A stretch of 64,000 bases of DNA from Nocardioides exalbidus (GCF_900105585.1 NZ_FNRT01000002.1:3534001-3598000); one strand, 5' to 3'. Counted from the stretch's first letter, positions 18,468 through 27,418 are shown. Numbers and translations are program-made. Notes: generated from the letters alone by a model not told the origin.

Positions 18468-21400
18468 CCCGCCTGCCGGGCCGGGAGGTCCGAGGCCGTC
18501 GTGCGGCGCCCCGGTCGCTTCGGCGTCGACCTGGAGTCGGCCGGGTTGGCTCCGGCCTTGACCTCGGCGCCGTCGGACACGCCGCCGCGGTCGGTGTCGC
18601 AGGTGGCCGGGTCGGTCTTCGCCTTCCCGAACTTCTTGTTCTTCGATCCGGTGATCTCGGCCTTGTCGGTGAGGCCGTCGCGGTCGGAGTCCTTCTTGGT
18701 CGGGTTGGTCCGGACCTTGCCGATCTTGTAGGTGCCCGTGCTCGTCCTGACCTTCTGCTTGATCTTCACGCCCCGGACCTCGGCGCCGTCCTTCAGCCCG
18801 TCGCGGTCGGTGTCGGCGCGCAACGGGTCGGTCGTCACGGTGATCGACCGCAGCGTCTTCCGGCCGCAGACCTCGAACGCCTGGCGGATCGTGACGCCCA
18901 GCACCTCCTGGCCGTCGGTCAGGCCGTCCTTGTCGGTGTCGGCCCGGGTCGGGTCGGTGCCGAGCTGCACCTCCCGGCCGTCGGTGAGGCCGTCGCCGTC
19001 GGTGTCGGCCTTGTTCGGGTCGGTGCCCAGCTGGGCCTCCTGGGTGTTGGTCAGGCCGTCGCCGTCCGGGTCGGTCGGTGTCGGGTTCGGGTTCGGCGTG
19101 GGCGCACCTGCCACCGTGAACGTCACCGTGGAGGCCTGGCTCTGGCCGGCAGGTCCGGCCTGGGTCGCCGAGACCGTGTGGGGGCCCGGCTGCAGGACCG
19201 CGCCCGACGAGCACGACCACTGGCCGTTGCTGCCCACCGTGGCCGTGCAGAGCACCGTCGAGCCCTCGCGCACGGTGACCGTCAGCCCGGGCTGGCCCGT
19301 CCCGGAGAAGTCGGGCGTGGTGGCCTGCACCGTTGCGCCCGCCGCAGGCGAGCTGATGACCGGGGGAGCCACGCTGCCACCGGCCGCGTCGATGGTGAAG
19401 GTGACGCTCGTCGCGGGTGAGGTGTTGCCGGCCGCGTCGGTGGCGGTGGCGGTGTAGGTGGCCTCACCGCCGGGCAGCGGGGTGGTCGGGGTGCACGTCC
19501 AGCTCCCCCCGGGGCCGGTGACGGCGGTGCAGACCTCGTTGCCGCTGGGGTCCTCGACCACGACGGTGGATCCGGGCTCGGCGGTGCCGGAGAACGGCGG
19601 CGTCGGGTCGGTCGTCGTGGAGCCGCCGGCCGGTGCCGTGATGACCGGCGCGGTGGGCGCGGTGGCGTCGATCGTGAAGGTGACGTCGGCCGCGGGCGAG
19701 GTGTTGCCGCCGGCGTCGGTGGCGGTGGCGCTGTAGGTGGCCTGGCCCGCGGGGAGCGGGGAGGCGGGCGTGCAGGTCCAGCTGCCGCCCGCTCCGGTGG
19801 TCGCGGTGCAGACCTGGGTGCCGCCGGCGTTCCTGACCACGACGGTGGATCCGGGCTCGGCGGTGCCGGAGAACGTCGGCGTGGTGTCGTTCGTGACCGA
19901 GCCCGCTGCCGGGGAGGTGATGACGGGGGCGCCGGGCGCCGTGGTGTCGACCGTGAACGTCACGGTCGCGTCGGGCGAGGTGTTGCCGGCCGCGTCCGTG
20001 GCCGCTGCGGTGTAGGTGTGCTGGCCGCCGGGCAGCGGCTCGTCGGGGGTGCAGCTCCAGCTGCCACCGGCACCGGTGACGGCGGTGCAGACCTCGTTGC
20101 CGTCGGAGTCCTCGACCACGACGGTCGACAAGGCCTCGGCGGTGCCGGAGAACGGCGGCGTCGAGTCGGTGGTCGTGGAGCCCCCGGCGGGTGCCGTGAT
20201 CACCGGCGCGGTGGGCGCGGCGGTGTCGATGGTGAAGGTGACGTCGGTCCCGGCTGAGGTGTTGCCGGCCGCGTCCGTCGCCGTGGCGGTGAAGGTGTCC
20301 TCACCGTCGGGCAGCTGCTGGGCGGGGGTGCAGCTCCACTGACCGCCCGCACCGGTGACGGCCCGGCAGACCTCGGCGCCGTCGGAGTCCTCGACCACGA
20401 CCGTCGACCCCGGCTCAGCCGTGCCGGAGAACTCCGGAGTGGCGTCGTCGATGACGGTGTCGTCGACCGGGGCACTGATGACCGGGGCGCCGGGGGGCGT
20501 GGTGTCGACGCTCTCGGTGTCGATCGTGAACGTCGTCGTCGCCGTCGCGGTGTTGCCGACCGCATCGGTCGCGGTGGCCGTGTAGGTGTCCTCGCCCTCG
20601 GGGAGCGGAGTCGCGGGCGTGCAGCGCCAGATGCCGCCGGGGCCCGCGGTGGCGGTGCAGACCTCGTTGCCGTCGGAGTCCTCGACCACCACGGTCGAGC
20701 CGGGCTCGGCGTTGCCGGAGAGCTCCGGGGTCGTGTCGCTCGTGGTGGACCCGTTCGGCGGTGCCACGACGTCGATCGTGGTGAAGGTGTCGATCGTGAA
20801 GGTGACCGCTGCGTCGGGGGAGGTGTTGCCGGCCGCGTCCGTGGCCGTGGCGGTGTAGGTCGCCTCGCCGTCGGGTCGCGGCGCGGCGGGCGTGCAGCTC
20901 CAGCTGCCACCGGCACCGGTGACGGCGGTGCAGACCTCGTTGCCGTCGGAGTCCTCGACCACGACGGTCGAGAAGGCCTCGGCGTTGCCGGAGAACGGCG
21001 GCGTCGAGTCGGTGGTGGTGGAGCCCCCGGCGGGTGCCGTGATCACCGGCGCGGTGGGCGCGGCGGTGTCGATGGTGAAGGTGACGTCGGCCGCGGGCGA
21101 GGTGTTCCCGGCCGCGTCCCTGGCCGTGGCGGTGTAGGTGGCCCGGCCGACGGGGAGCGGGCTCGTCGGGGTGCAGCTCCAGCTGCCGCCGGCACTGGTC
21201 GTGTCGGTGCAGACCTGGTTGCCGCCGGCGTTCCTGACGACGACCGTCGAGCCGGGTTCTGCGGTGCCGGTGAACTCCGGCGTGGTGTCGTTCGTGACCG
21301 AGTCCTGCGCCGGTGTCGTGATCACCGGGACGGTCGGGGCGGTGGTGTCCACGGTGAATCGGACGCTCGCCTCGGGTGAGGTGTTGCCGGCCGCGTCCGT

Positions 21401-23218
21401 GGCGGTGGCGGTGTAGGTGGCCTCGCCGTCGGGGAGCGGGGAGGCGGGCGTGCAGGTCCAGCTGCCACCGGTCCCGGTGGTCGCGGTGCAGACCTGGGTG
21501 CCGCCGGCGTTCCTGACCACGACGGTCGAGCCGGGCTCGGCGATGCCGGAGAACGTGGGCGTCGCGTCGTCGGTGGTGGAGCCGTTGGCGGGGGAGGTGA
21601 TGACCGGGGCGCCGGGCGGAGTGGTGTCGTCACCACCGGGGTCGATGGTGAAGGTGGTCGTGTCGGTCGCCGTGTTGCCGGCCGCGTCGGTGGCGGTGGC
21701 CGTCAGGGTGTGCGAGCCCGCCGACAACGCGCTTCCGGGGGTGCACGACCAGCTGCCGTTCGCCGCGACGGTCGCGGTGCAGACCTGGGTCGCGCCCTCC
21801 CGGACGACGACGGAGGCACCCGCCTCGCCCGTTCCGGCGACCAGCGGGGTGACGTCGTTGGTCGTGGAGCCGCTGGCCGGCTCGACGAGGTCGATCGTCG
21901 TCGCGGTGTCGATGGTGAAGGTGACGTTGGTCGCGGGGGAGGTGTTGCCGGCGGCGTCGGTGGCGGTGGCGCTGTAGGTGGCCTGGCCCGCGGGGAGCGG
22001 GGAGGCGGGCGTGCAGGTCCAGCTGCCGCCGGATCCGGTGGTCGCGGTGCAGACCTGGGTGCCGCCGGCGTTCCTGACCACGACGGTCGAGCCGGGCTCG
22101 GCGGTGCCGGAGAACGTCGGCGTCGTGTCGTTGGTGGTGGAGCCGCCGGCCGGGGAGGTGATGACGGGGGCGCCGGGCGCCGTGGTGTCGATGACGGGGC
22201 ACTCGACGCCGCCCTGGGGAGCAGTGGCCTGCACCGACATGGGCGCGAGGTCGAGGTTGACGTCGGCGGCCGGGCGCCCGAGGCCACCGAGCACGTTGAG
22301 GTCGATGCTGAGGAAGGCGTCGGTCGATGCCGCACCCGTCGCGCCCGACGAGGTGTTCTGCGCGGCGCGCACGGAGACCGTGAGGTTGGCCAGCGCGCCG
22401 AGGACGCCGAGGTTGATCTGTCGGCTGCCCCCGGGAAGGATGTTGACGGTCGTGCCGTTCGCGGTGACGGAGACCGACGGCGGGTTCGTGTAGGACGCCG
22501 TTCCGGTGGTGCCGTTGGACCGGGCCTCCAGCACGACCGGGCGGGCGACCTTGATGCCCACGGTGCCGCCGAGCAGGGAGATGTCACCGATGCTGGTGGT
22601 CGTGCGCGACACGACGCTGGAGCGTCCCGTGCCGGGATCCTCGAGGAACGTCCGGGTCCGCGCCTGGGAGGCGCTGACGTCTGCGACGGTGCCGAGGATG
22701 GGCAGCGAGGCGAGGGTGAGGCCGGCGAGCTGGGTCTGGGCGTCGGAGAGGACGCGGACGCCGGTGGCGTCTGCCGGGGCGCACGTGGCGGGGTTGCTGG
22801 AGTACGTCGCCTCGGTGTCGCCCCGGATCGTGCCGACGTTGATCACCGGCGCGAGGTTCACGCCCAGGAGGTCCTGCGGGTCCGGGTTCACGCTCGGCGG
22901 AGCGGTCGACACCTGCTGGCCCAGGGCGAGGCCGGTCCCGGCGAGGTTGCCGTCGAGGTTGGCGGAGGTCGCCGTGCTCCCACCCGTCGTCGCGGTGCTG
23001 GTCGCGGTGCTGCGGCTGTGGCCGACGGCGACGCCGGCCAGGTCGAGCGTGAGCAGGTTGACGTCGAGCCCGACCACGTCGCCGTGGGCGTTCGCCGAGT
23101 AGGCGGCCGGCAACGGCGCCGCCGATGCCGGCGTCGACGTCAACGCCAGCGCCATGACCGGCACGAGGGCGAGCGTGGTGGTCGCGGACAGCAGTCGGCG
23201 GAGTGAGTGGTGCGGCAT
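18464..23218 (-). CDS. Very large secreted protein with 11 Ig-like repeats and thrombospondin-3-like repeats
   Basis: A 1584-residue exported protein. A signal peptide (ends near [10 protein letters not shown]) is followed by a unique N-terminal domain of about 310 residues paralogous to the protein at 15456-17414. Then come eleven Ig-like modules of about 90 residues, with the pattern P-V-I-T-x-P-A-G-G-S-T-T ... FSGTAEPGSTVVV ... C-T-A ... W-x-C-T-P ... ATDAAGNTSP ... VTFTID, each with two Cys that could form a disulfide. The C-terminus has DxDGLxDGxEV calcium-binding repeats and a basic tail. No sortase motif or C-terminal membrane anchor is visible. Start ATG 23218 has AGGGGGA upstream. 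Likely adhesin-like or matrix stalk protein; partner unknown. Confidence 0.87.
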   Translation of the reverse strand: MPHHSLRRLLSATTTLALVPVMALALTSTPASAAPLPAAYSANAHGDVVGLDVNLLTLDLAGVAVGHSRSTATSTATTGGSTATSANLDGNLAGTGLALGQQVSTAPPSVNPDPQDLLGVNLAPVINVGTIRGDTEATYSSNPATCAPADATGVRVLSDAQTQLAGLTLASLPILGTVADVSASQARTRTFLEDPGTGRSSVVSRTTTSIGDISLLGGTVGIKVARPVVLEARSNGTTGTASYTNPPSVSVTANGTTVNILPGGSRQINLGVLGALANLTVSVRAAQNTSSGATGAASTDAFLSIDLNVLGGLGRPAADVNLDLAPMSVQATAPQGGVECPVIDTTAPGAPVITSPAGGSTTNDTTPTFSGTAEPGSTVVVRNAGGTQVCTATTGSGGSWTCTPASPLPAGQATYSATATDAAGNTSPATNVTFTIDTATTIDLVEPASGSTTNDVTPLVAGTGEAGASVVVREGATQVCTATVAANGSWSCTPGSALSAGSHTLTATATDAAGNTATDTTTFTIDPGGDDTTPPGAPVITSPANGSTTDDATPTFSGIAEPGSTVVVRNAGGTQVCTATTGTGGSWTCTPASPLPDGEATYTATATDAAGNTSPEASVRFTVDTTAPTVPVITTPAQDSVTNDTTPEFTGTAEPGSTVVVRNAGGNQVCTDTTSAGGSWSCTPTSPLPVGRATYTATARDAAGNTSPAADVTFTIDTAAPTAPVITAPAGGSTTTDSTPPFSGNAEAFSTVVVEDSDGNEVCTAVTGAGGSWSCTPAAPRPDGEATYTATATDAAGNTSPDAAVTFTIDTFTTIDVVAPPNGSTTSDTTPELSGNAEPGSTVVVEDSDGNEVCTATAGPGGIWRCTPATPLPEGEDTYTATATDAVGNTATATTTFTIDTESVDTTPPGAPVISAPVDDTVIDDATPEFSGTAEPGSTVVVEDSDGAEVCRAVTGAGGQWSCTPAQQLPDGEDTFTATATDAAGNTSAGTDVTFTIDTAAPTAPVITAPAGGSTTTDSTPPFSGTAEALSTVVVEDSDGNEVCTAVTGAGGSWSCTPDEPLPGGQHTYTAAATDAAGNTSPDATVTFTVDTTAPGAPVITSPAAGSVTNDTTPTFSGTAEPGSTVVVRNAGGTQVCTATTGAGGSWTCTPASPLPAGQATYSATATDAGGNTSPAADVTFTIDATAPTAPVITAPAGGSTTTDPTPPFSGTAEPGSTVVVEDPSGNEVCTAVTGPGGSWTCTPTTPLPGGEATYTATATDAAGNTSPATSVTFTIDAAGGSVAPPVISSPAAGATVQATTPDFSGTGQPGLTVTVREGSTVLCTATVGSNGQWSCSSGAVLQPGPHTVSATQAGPAGQSQASTVTFTVAGAPTPNPNPTPTDPDGDGLTNTQEAQLGTDPNKADTDGDGLTDGREVQLGTDPTRADTDKDGLTDGQEVLGVTIRQAFEVCGRKTLRSITVTTDPLRADTDRDGLKDGAEVRGVKIKQKVRTSTGTYKIGKVRTNPTKKDSDRDGLTDKAEITGSKNKKFGKAKTDPATCDTDRGGVSDGAEVKAGANPADSRSTPKRPGRRTTASDLPARQAG
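19105..22192 (-). repeat. Tandem array of 11 Ig-like coding repeats
   Basis: About 3.1 kb of tandem repeats of roughly 265-295 bp inside the large surface-protein gene. Three module types alternate: one with VVVRNAGG (modules 1, 3, 4 and 9), one with VVVEDxxG, mostly EDSDGNE (5, 6, 7, 8 and 10), and one with VREG (2 and 11). Modules 5 and 8, and modules 1 and 9, are nearly identical, as expected for recent copying within the array. Assembly collapse or expansion is possible in such a region. Confidence 0.9.
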
Positions 23219-23596
23219 GGTCGTTATCCCCCTGGAAGCCCATCTGGTCAGGCGCTGACGCGGATCGCGCTGCCCCCCTGTACCCAGTAACGACATACCA
23301 ACAAATGAGTAACGAGACTTCAACGCCAATCTTCTCGAGCGGCGCGGGAACCGGGCTCGGACGAGCTCGAGGCCGGAGCGTCCGACGGCGAAGCGCTGAG
23401 CGTGCGTCGCCGGTTGGACGTCAGCGCTCGATCACGCGTAAAGTTCCTTGTTGCGCCAGACCTCTGCCCGGCTTCCATACCGAGCGAACCCGGGCTCGCC
23501 GAGTCCTCGGCGGTGACCAGTCACCACCGACGGCCAGTGAAACGGATGTCTGCGTGCGTCCGCACGACTCCATCCATCCAAGGAAATTCCTTCCAT
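23219..23596. promoter_or_regulatory. Divergent intergenic region: promoters and rpsA leader
   Basis: 378 bases without a convincing gene. The part near 23285-23325 is AT-richer than its surroundings, as upstream of the paralogous surface gene, and likely holds that promoter. On the rpsA side the leader has two adjacent small hairpins (23481-23485 with 23494-23498, and 23499-23503 with 23506-23510). Immediately before the start codon is the inverted repeat AAGGAA-A-TTCCTT (23580-23592), whose first arm is the probable Shine-Dalgarno. Such a structure could mask the ribosome site and allow S1 autoregulation, which is inference. Confidence 0.4.
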
Positions 23597-25078
23597 ATGA
23601 CGAGCACCCTCTCCACTCTTCCGGACTACGACGCGCCCCAGGTGGCCGTCAACGACATCGGGTCCGAAGAGGACTTCCTCGCGGCGATCGACGCGACGAT
23701 CAAGTACTTCAACGACGGCGACATCGTCGACGGCACCATCGTCAAGGTGGACCGCGACGAGGTCCTCCTCGACATCGGCTACAAGACCGAGGGCGTCATC
23801 CCCTCGCGCGAGCTGTCCATCAAGCACGACGTCGACCCCAACGAGGTCGTTTCCGTGGGCGACAAGGTCGAGGCCCTCGTCCTCCAGAAGGAGGACAAGG
23901 AAGGTCGCCTGATCCTGTCCAAGAAGCGCGCCCAGTACGAGCGCGCCTGGGGCACCATCGAGCAGGTCAAGGAGGAGGACGGCGTCGTCGAGGGCACCGT
24001 CATCGAGGTCGTCAAGGGCGGCCTCATCCTCGACATCGGTCTCCGCGGCTTCCTGCCGGCCTCGCTCGTCGAGATGCGTCGCGTCCGCGACCTGCAGCCC
24101 TACGTCGGCCAGACGCTCGAGGCGAAGATCATCGAGCTCGACAAGAACCGCAACAACGTGGTCCTGTCGCGCCGTGCCTGGCTCGAGCAGACCCAGTCCG
24201 AGGTCCGCCACGGCTTCCTGACCCAGCTCCAGAAGGGCCAGATCCGCAAGGGTGTCGTCTCCTCGATCGTCAACTTCGGTGCGTTCGTGGACCTCGGCGG
24301 CGTCGACGGCCTCGTGCACGTCTCCGAGCTGTCGTGGAAGCACATCGACCACCCGTCCGAGGTCGTCGCCGTGGGCGACGAGGTCACCGTCGAGGTCCTC
24401 GACGTGGACATGGACCGCGAGCGTGTCTCCCTGTCGCTGAAGGCGACGCAGGAGGACCCGTGGCAGCACTTCGCCCGCACCCACCAGATCGGCCAGATCG
24501 TCCCGGGCAAGGTCACCAAGCTGGTGCCCTTCGGTTCGTTCGTCCGCGTCGAGGAGGGCATCGAGGGCCTCGTGCACATCTCCGAGCTGGCCGAGCGCCA
24601 CGTGGAGATCCCGGAGCAGGTCGTCCAGGTCAACGACGACGTCATGGTCAAGATCATCGACATCGACCTCGAGCGTCGCCGGATCTCGCTGTCGCTCAAG
24701 CAGGCCAACGAGACCGCTGCGGCCGCCGACGTGGAGGAGTTCGACCCGACCCTCTACGGCATGACCGCGACCTACGACGAGCAGGGCAACTACGTCTACC
24801 CCGAGGGCTTCGACCCCGAGACGGGCGAGTGGCTCGAGGGCTTCGACGAGCAGCGTGCGGTCTGGGAGGACCAGTACGCCAAGGCGCACGCCCGCTGGGA
24901 GGCGCACGTCAAGCAGCAGGAGGAGGCCAAGCAGGCCGAGGTCGAGGCCGGCGAGGCCACGTCCTACTCCTCCGGCGGCGACGACGCGGCCGAGACCGGT
25001 GGCGACACCGGCGGCTCGCTCGCTTCCGACGAGGCGCTGCAGGCGCTCCGCGAGAAGCTGACCGGCGGCTCCAACTGA
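23597..25078 (+). CDS. rpsA: 30S ribosomal protein S1
   Basis: A 493-residue protein with four S1 RNA-binding OB-fold domains: about residues 37-105 (GDIVDGTIVKVDRDEVLLDI), 123-188 (GTVIEVVKGGLILDIGLRGF), 209-277 (KGVVSSIVNFGAFVDLGG) and 294-363 (PGKVTKLVPFGSFVRVEEG). An acidic, Gly/Ser-rich tail follows. Four domains and this length are usual for actinobacterial S1, which recruits mRNA to the 30S subunit. The ATG at 23597 begins MTSTLSTLPDYDAP, typical of actinobacterial homologues. A strong terminator lies 25 bases after the stop, so it is probably transcribed alone. In many actinobacteria coaE follows rpsA closely; here about 7 kb of other genes separates them. Confidence 0.98.
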   Translation: MTSTLSTLPDYDAPQVAVNDIGSEEDFLAAIDATIKYFNDGDIVDGTIVKVDRDEVLLDIGYKTEGVIPSRELSIKHDVDPNEVVSVGDKVEALVLQKEDKEGRLILSKKRAQYERAWGTIEQVKEEDGVVEGTVIEVVKGGLILDIGLRGFLPASLVEMRRVRDLQPYVGQTLEAKIIELDKNRNNVVLSRRAWLEQTQSEVRHGFLTQLQKGQIRKGVVSSIVNFGAFVDLGGVDGLVHVSELSWKHIDHPSEVVAVGDEVTVEVLDVDMDRERVSLSLKATQEDPWQHFARTHQIGQIVPGKVTKLVPFGSFVRVEEGIEGLVHISELAERHVEIPEQVVQVNDDVMVKIIDIDLERRRISLSLKQANETAAAADVEEFDPTLYGMTATYDEQGNYVYPEGFDPETGEWLEGFDEQRAVWEDQYAKAHARWEAHVKQQEEAKQAEVEAGEATSYSSGGDDAAETGGDTGGSLASDEALQALREKLTGGSN

Positions 25079-25103
25079 TCCGCTGATCCACCAGTAGCAC
25101 CAG

Positions 25104-25141
25104 CACGACGGCCCGCCGGGACCTCCCGGCGGGCCGTCGTG
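25104..25141 (+). terminator. Intrinsic terminator of rpsA
   Basis: A perfect 18-bp inverted repeat (25104-25121 with 25124-25141) with a two-base spacer, so the innermost pairs open as the loop. It lies just after the rpsA stop. Only a short ATTT follows, as is common in high-GC actinobacteria. Confidence 0.9.
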
Positions 25142-25220
25142 CCATTTCCGCACGCGGAGGCCCGGTGGTGCGGGAGCATGGTCCGCCGGACCGAGCCGGC
25201 ACGAACGAGAGGCGGCCGCG

Positions 25221-27173
25221 ATGGCACGCACCGGGCAGCAGATGCGCCTGCGCACGGCGAAGGCGATGGCCCGCGAGGGAGGGGGCACCCGCCCGGCCGC
25301 GAGCGAGGGATCCCGGATGGGGGACCGGCTCCGCTACTGGTTCGACAACAGCATGTCGCGGGGGACACCCGCCCTGATCGCCTGGCTGAGCGTGGCCACG
25401 CTCGTGCTGATCGTCGTATTCTCGCTCTTCGTCTCGCTGCTGGGCCTGCGGCCGCCGGCCGACGGGGTCCCGGACGACTTCCTGCACGAGATGTTCTACA
25501 GCCTGCTCCACGCCCTCGACCCGGGCACGATCGGCGGTGACGACCCGACCTCGTGGCGCTTCGTGGTGACCATGCTGGTGCTGACCATCGCCGGCCTGTT
25601 CATCGTCAGCGCGCTGATCGGCGTCATCGCCGCTGGCATCGACACGAAGCTCGCCGACCTGCGGCGCGGCCGGTCGATCGTCCTCGAGCGCGACCACACC
25701 GTGATCCTCGGATGGTCCGACTCGATCTACACGATCATCTCCGAGCTCACGCTCGCCAACGAGAGCCGGCACAAGCCGGTGGTCGTGATCCTCGCCGACC
25801 GCGACAAGGTCGAGATGGAGGACGAGGTCAAGGCCAAGGTGCCCGACCTGCGCGGCACCCGGGTGGTGTGCCGTTCGGGCTCACCGATGGACATCGACGA
25901 CCTGGCGCTCAGCAGCCACACCACGGCCCGCTCGGTGATCCTGCTCGCACCGGACTCCGAGGACCCCGACAGCGAGGTGATCAAGACGCTGCTCGCGCTC
26001 ACCCACGGTGGCAACGACGGCCCCACGATCGTGGCCGAGATCCGCAACCCCTCCAACCTCGAGGTCGCGCGGCTCGTCGGCACCGACCGCACGGTCCTGC
26101 TCGACATCCGGGAGACGGTGGCCAAGCTGGTCGTCCAGACCTCGCGCCAGTCCGGCGCCGCGGCGGTCTACACCGAGCTGTTCGACTACGACGGCGACGA
26201 GATCTACTTCCTCGAGCACCACGACCTCGGTGCCCTGACCTACGCCGAGACGCTGCTCGCCTTCGAGAAGGCGTCGGTGATCGGGATGATCGAGGACGGC
26301 GTGCCGACCCTCAACCCGGCCGGCGACACCCTCGTCGGCAACCGGACCCTCGTGGTCGTCGCCGAGGACGATGCCTCGCTGGAGACCGAGTCCCGCTCCG
26401 CCACGCGGCCCGACCTCGACGCGCTGGGCACCGTCGCCGGCGTCGAGGAGGCAGCCACGCAGGCGGTGCTGGTCGGCTGGAACGAGCGCGCGCCGATCGT
26501 CGTGCGCGAGCTCGATCACTACGCCGCGCGCGGCTCCACGCTCACGATCCTCACGTCGTTCGGCACTCCCGAGGTCCCCGCCCTCGACAACATCGAGGTG
26601 ACCGTGGTGCCGGCCTCGACGACCGATCGCGCCACGCTGGAGACGTACGTCGTCGACGGGCTCGACCAGGTGATCGTGCTCTGCTACTCCGACCACCTCG
26701 GGGTGCAGGCCGCGGACGCCCGCACCCTCGTGACGCTGCTCCACGTGCGCGACATCCTCAAGAACCTCGACTCGGCGACACCGGTGGTCAGCGAGATGCT
26801 CGATGACCGCAACCGGGTGCTGGCCCAGGTCGCGCACGTCGACGACGTCGTCGTCAGCGGTGAGATCGTGAGCCTGCTGATCACCCAGCTCTCGGAGGAC
26901 CGCAGGCTCGAGGCGGTCTTCGAGCAGCTGCTCGGCGACGAGGGGAGCGAGATCTACCTGCGACCCGCGGAGTGGTACGTCCAGCCCGGCCGCCAGGTCA
27001 CCTACGCCACGGTCGTCGCCGGCGCGGCGGCCCGGGGCGAGACGGCGCTGGGCGTGAAGTCCGCCGCGCTGGCCGACGAGGACCCCGGTGCCGGCGTGGT
27101 GGTCAACCCGGCCAAGTCGCACGTGTTCGACGTACGCCCCGGTGACCGGGTCGTCGTGCTCGCCGACAGCTGA
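25221..27173 (+). CDS. CASTOR/POLLUX-related putative ion channel
   Basis: A 650-residue membrane protein. The N-terminus is basic; one transmembrane helix (about residues 50-74) and a second (about 113-137) flank a pore-loop-like segment (MFYSLLHALDPGTIGG). The rest is cytoplasmic and resembles two RCK/Rossmann-like domains (VILGWSDSIYTIISEL near 160; VLVGWNERAPIVVREL near 415), the arrangement of the CASTOR/POLLUX/DMI1 group. Plant members are nuclear-envelope cation channels; bacterial members are largely uncharacterised. ATG 25221 follows a GAGAGG-type ribosome site and a terminator, so the gene seems to have its own promoter. Ion selectivity cannot be read from the sequence. Confidence 0.88.
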   Translation: MARTGQQMRLRTAKAMAREGGGTRPAASEGSRMGDRLRYWFDNSMSRGTPALIAWLSVATLVLIVVFSLFVSLLGLRPPADGVPDDFLHEMFYSLLHALDPGTIGGDDPTSWRFVVTMLVLTIAGLFIVSALIGVIAAGIDTKLADLRRGRSIVLERDHTVILGWSDSIYTIISELTLANESRHKPVVVILADRDKVEMEDEVKAKVPDLRGTRVVCRSGSPMDIDDLALSSHTTARSVILLAPDSEDPDSEVIKTLLALTHGGNDGPTIVAEIRNPSNLEVARLVGTDRTVLLDIRETVAKLVVQTSRQSGAAAVYTELFDYDGDEIYFLEHHDLGALTYAETLLAFEKASVIGMIEDGVPTLNPAGDTLVGNRTLVVVAEDDASLETESRSATRPDLDALGTVAGVEEAATQAVLVGWNERAPIVVRELDHYAARGSTLTILTSFGTPEVPALDNIEVTVVPASTTDRATLETYVVDGLDQVIVLCYSDHLGVQAADARTLVTLLHVRDILKNLDSATPVVSEMLDDRNRVLAQVAHVDDVVVSGEIVSLLITQLSEDRRLEAVFEQLLGDEGSEIYLRPAEWYVQPGRQVTYATVVAGAAARGETALGVKSAALADEDPGAGVVVNPAKSHVFDVRPGDRVVVLADS

Positions 27174-27175
27174 GG

Positions 27176-27334
27176 TCAGGGGCGGGGAACCAGGTGGCGG
27201 CGCTCCTCGACGGGGCCGAGCTCGTCGCGGGGGTGGCTGGTGGAGGCGGGGCCGGCGAACCGGTCGTGGCGGGCGTAGCTGACCAGCAGCGAGACGAGGG
27301 CGGTCAGGACCAGGAGGGCGATGATGGTGTTCAT
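27176..27334 (-). CDS. Small single-helix membrane peptide
   Basis: A 52-residue open frame (MNTIIALLVLTALVSLLVSY at its start) with one N-terminal transmembrane helix and a charged 30-residue tail (ARHDRFAG ... EERRHLVPRP). It converges tail to tail with the channel gene and is divergent from the GlxA-type regulator. An in-frame upstream ATG at 27346 would add four residues (MITA). No clear Shine-Dalgarno is seen, so leaderless translation or the longer start are options. It matches no family I recognise; the hydrophobic N-terminus and intact frame across the whole gap make a real gene likely. Confidence 0.6.
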   Translation of the reverse strand: MNTIIALLVLTALVSLLVSYARHDRFAGPASTSHPRDELGPVEERRHLVPRP

Positions 27335-27357
27335 GGCAGTAATCATTCGCCCATCTG

Positions 27358-27418
27358 ATTCCCGCCACCAGTGGCAGGAATGACAGTCTCCATTGATTTA
27401 CTGCCACGCGTGGTGCAG
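27358..27418. promoter_or_regulatory. Pair of GTGGCAG/CTGCCAC palindromes in a divergent promoter
   Basis: The region between the small membrane peptide and the GlxA-type regulator contains a near-perfect palindrome at 27358-27381 (11-bp arms ATTCCYGCCAC, one mismatch, 2-base centre). A second site at 27401-27418 (CTGCCACGCGTGGTGCAG, core CCACGCGTGG) shares the same CTGCCAC half-site. Two related sites in a divergent promoter suggest binding of a dimeric regulator, most simply the adjacent AraC/GlxA protein. Confidence 0.5.

Noticed and set aside
19105..22192. CRISPR array or satellite DNA
   Set aside because: The repeats are about 270-295 bp, lie in one open frame and encode Ig-like modules; there are no spacers.
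15456..23218. Sortase-anchored surface proteins
   Set aside because: Neither protein has an LPXTG-like motif, C-terminal hydrophobic helix or charged tail in the required order.
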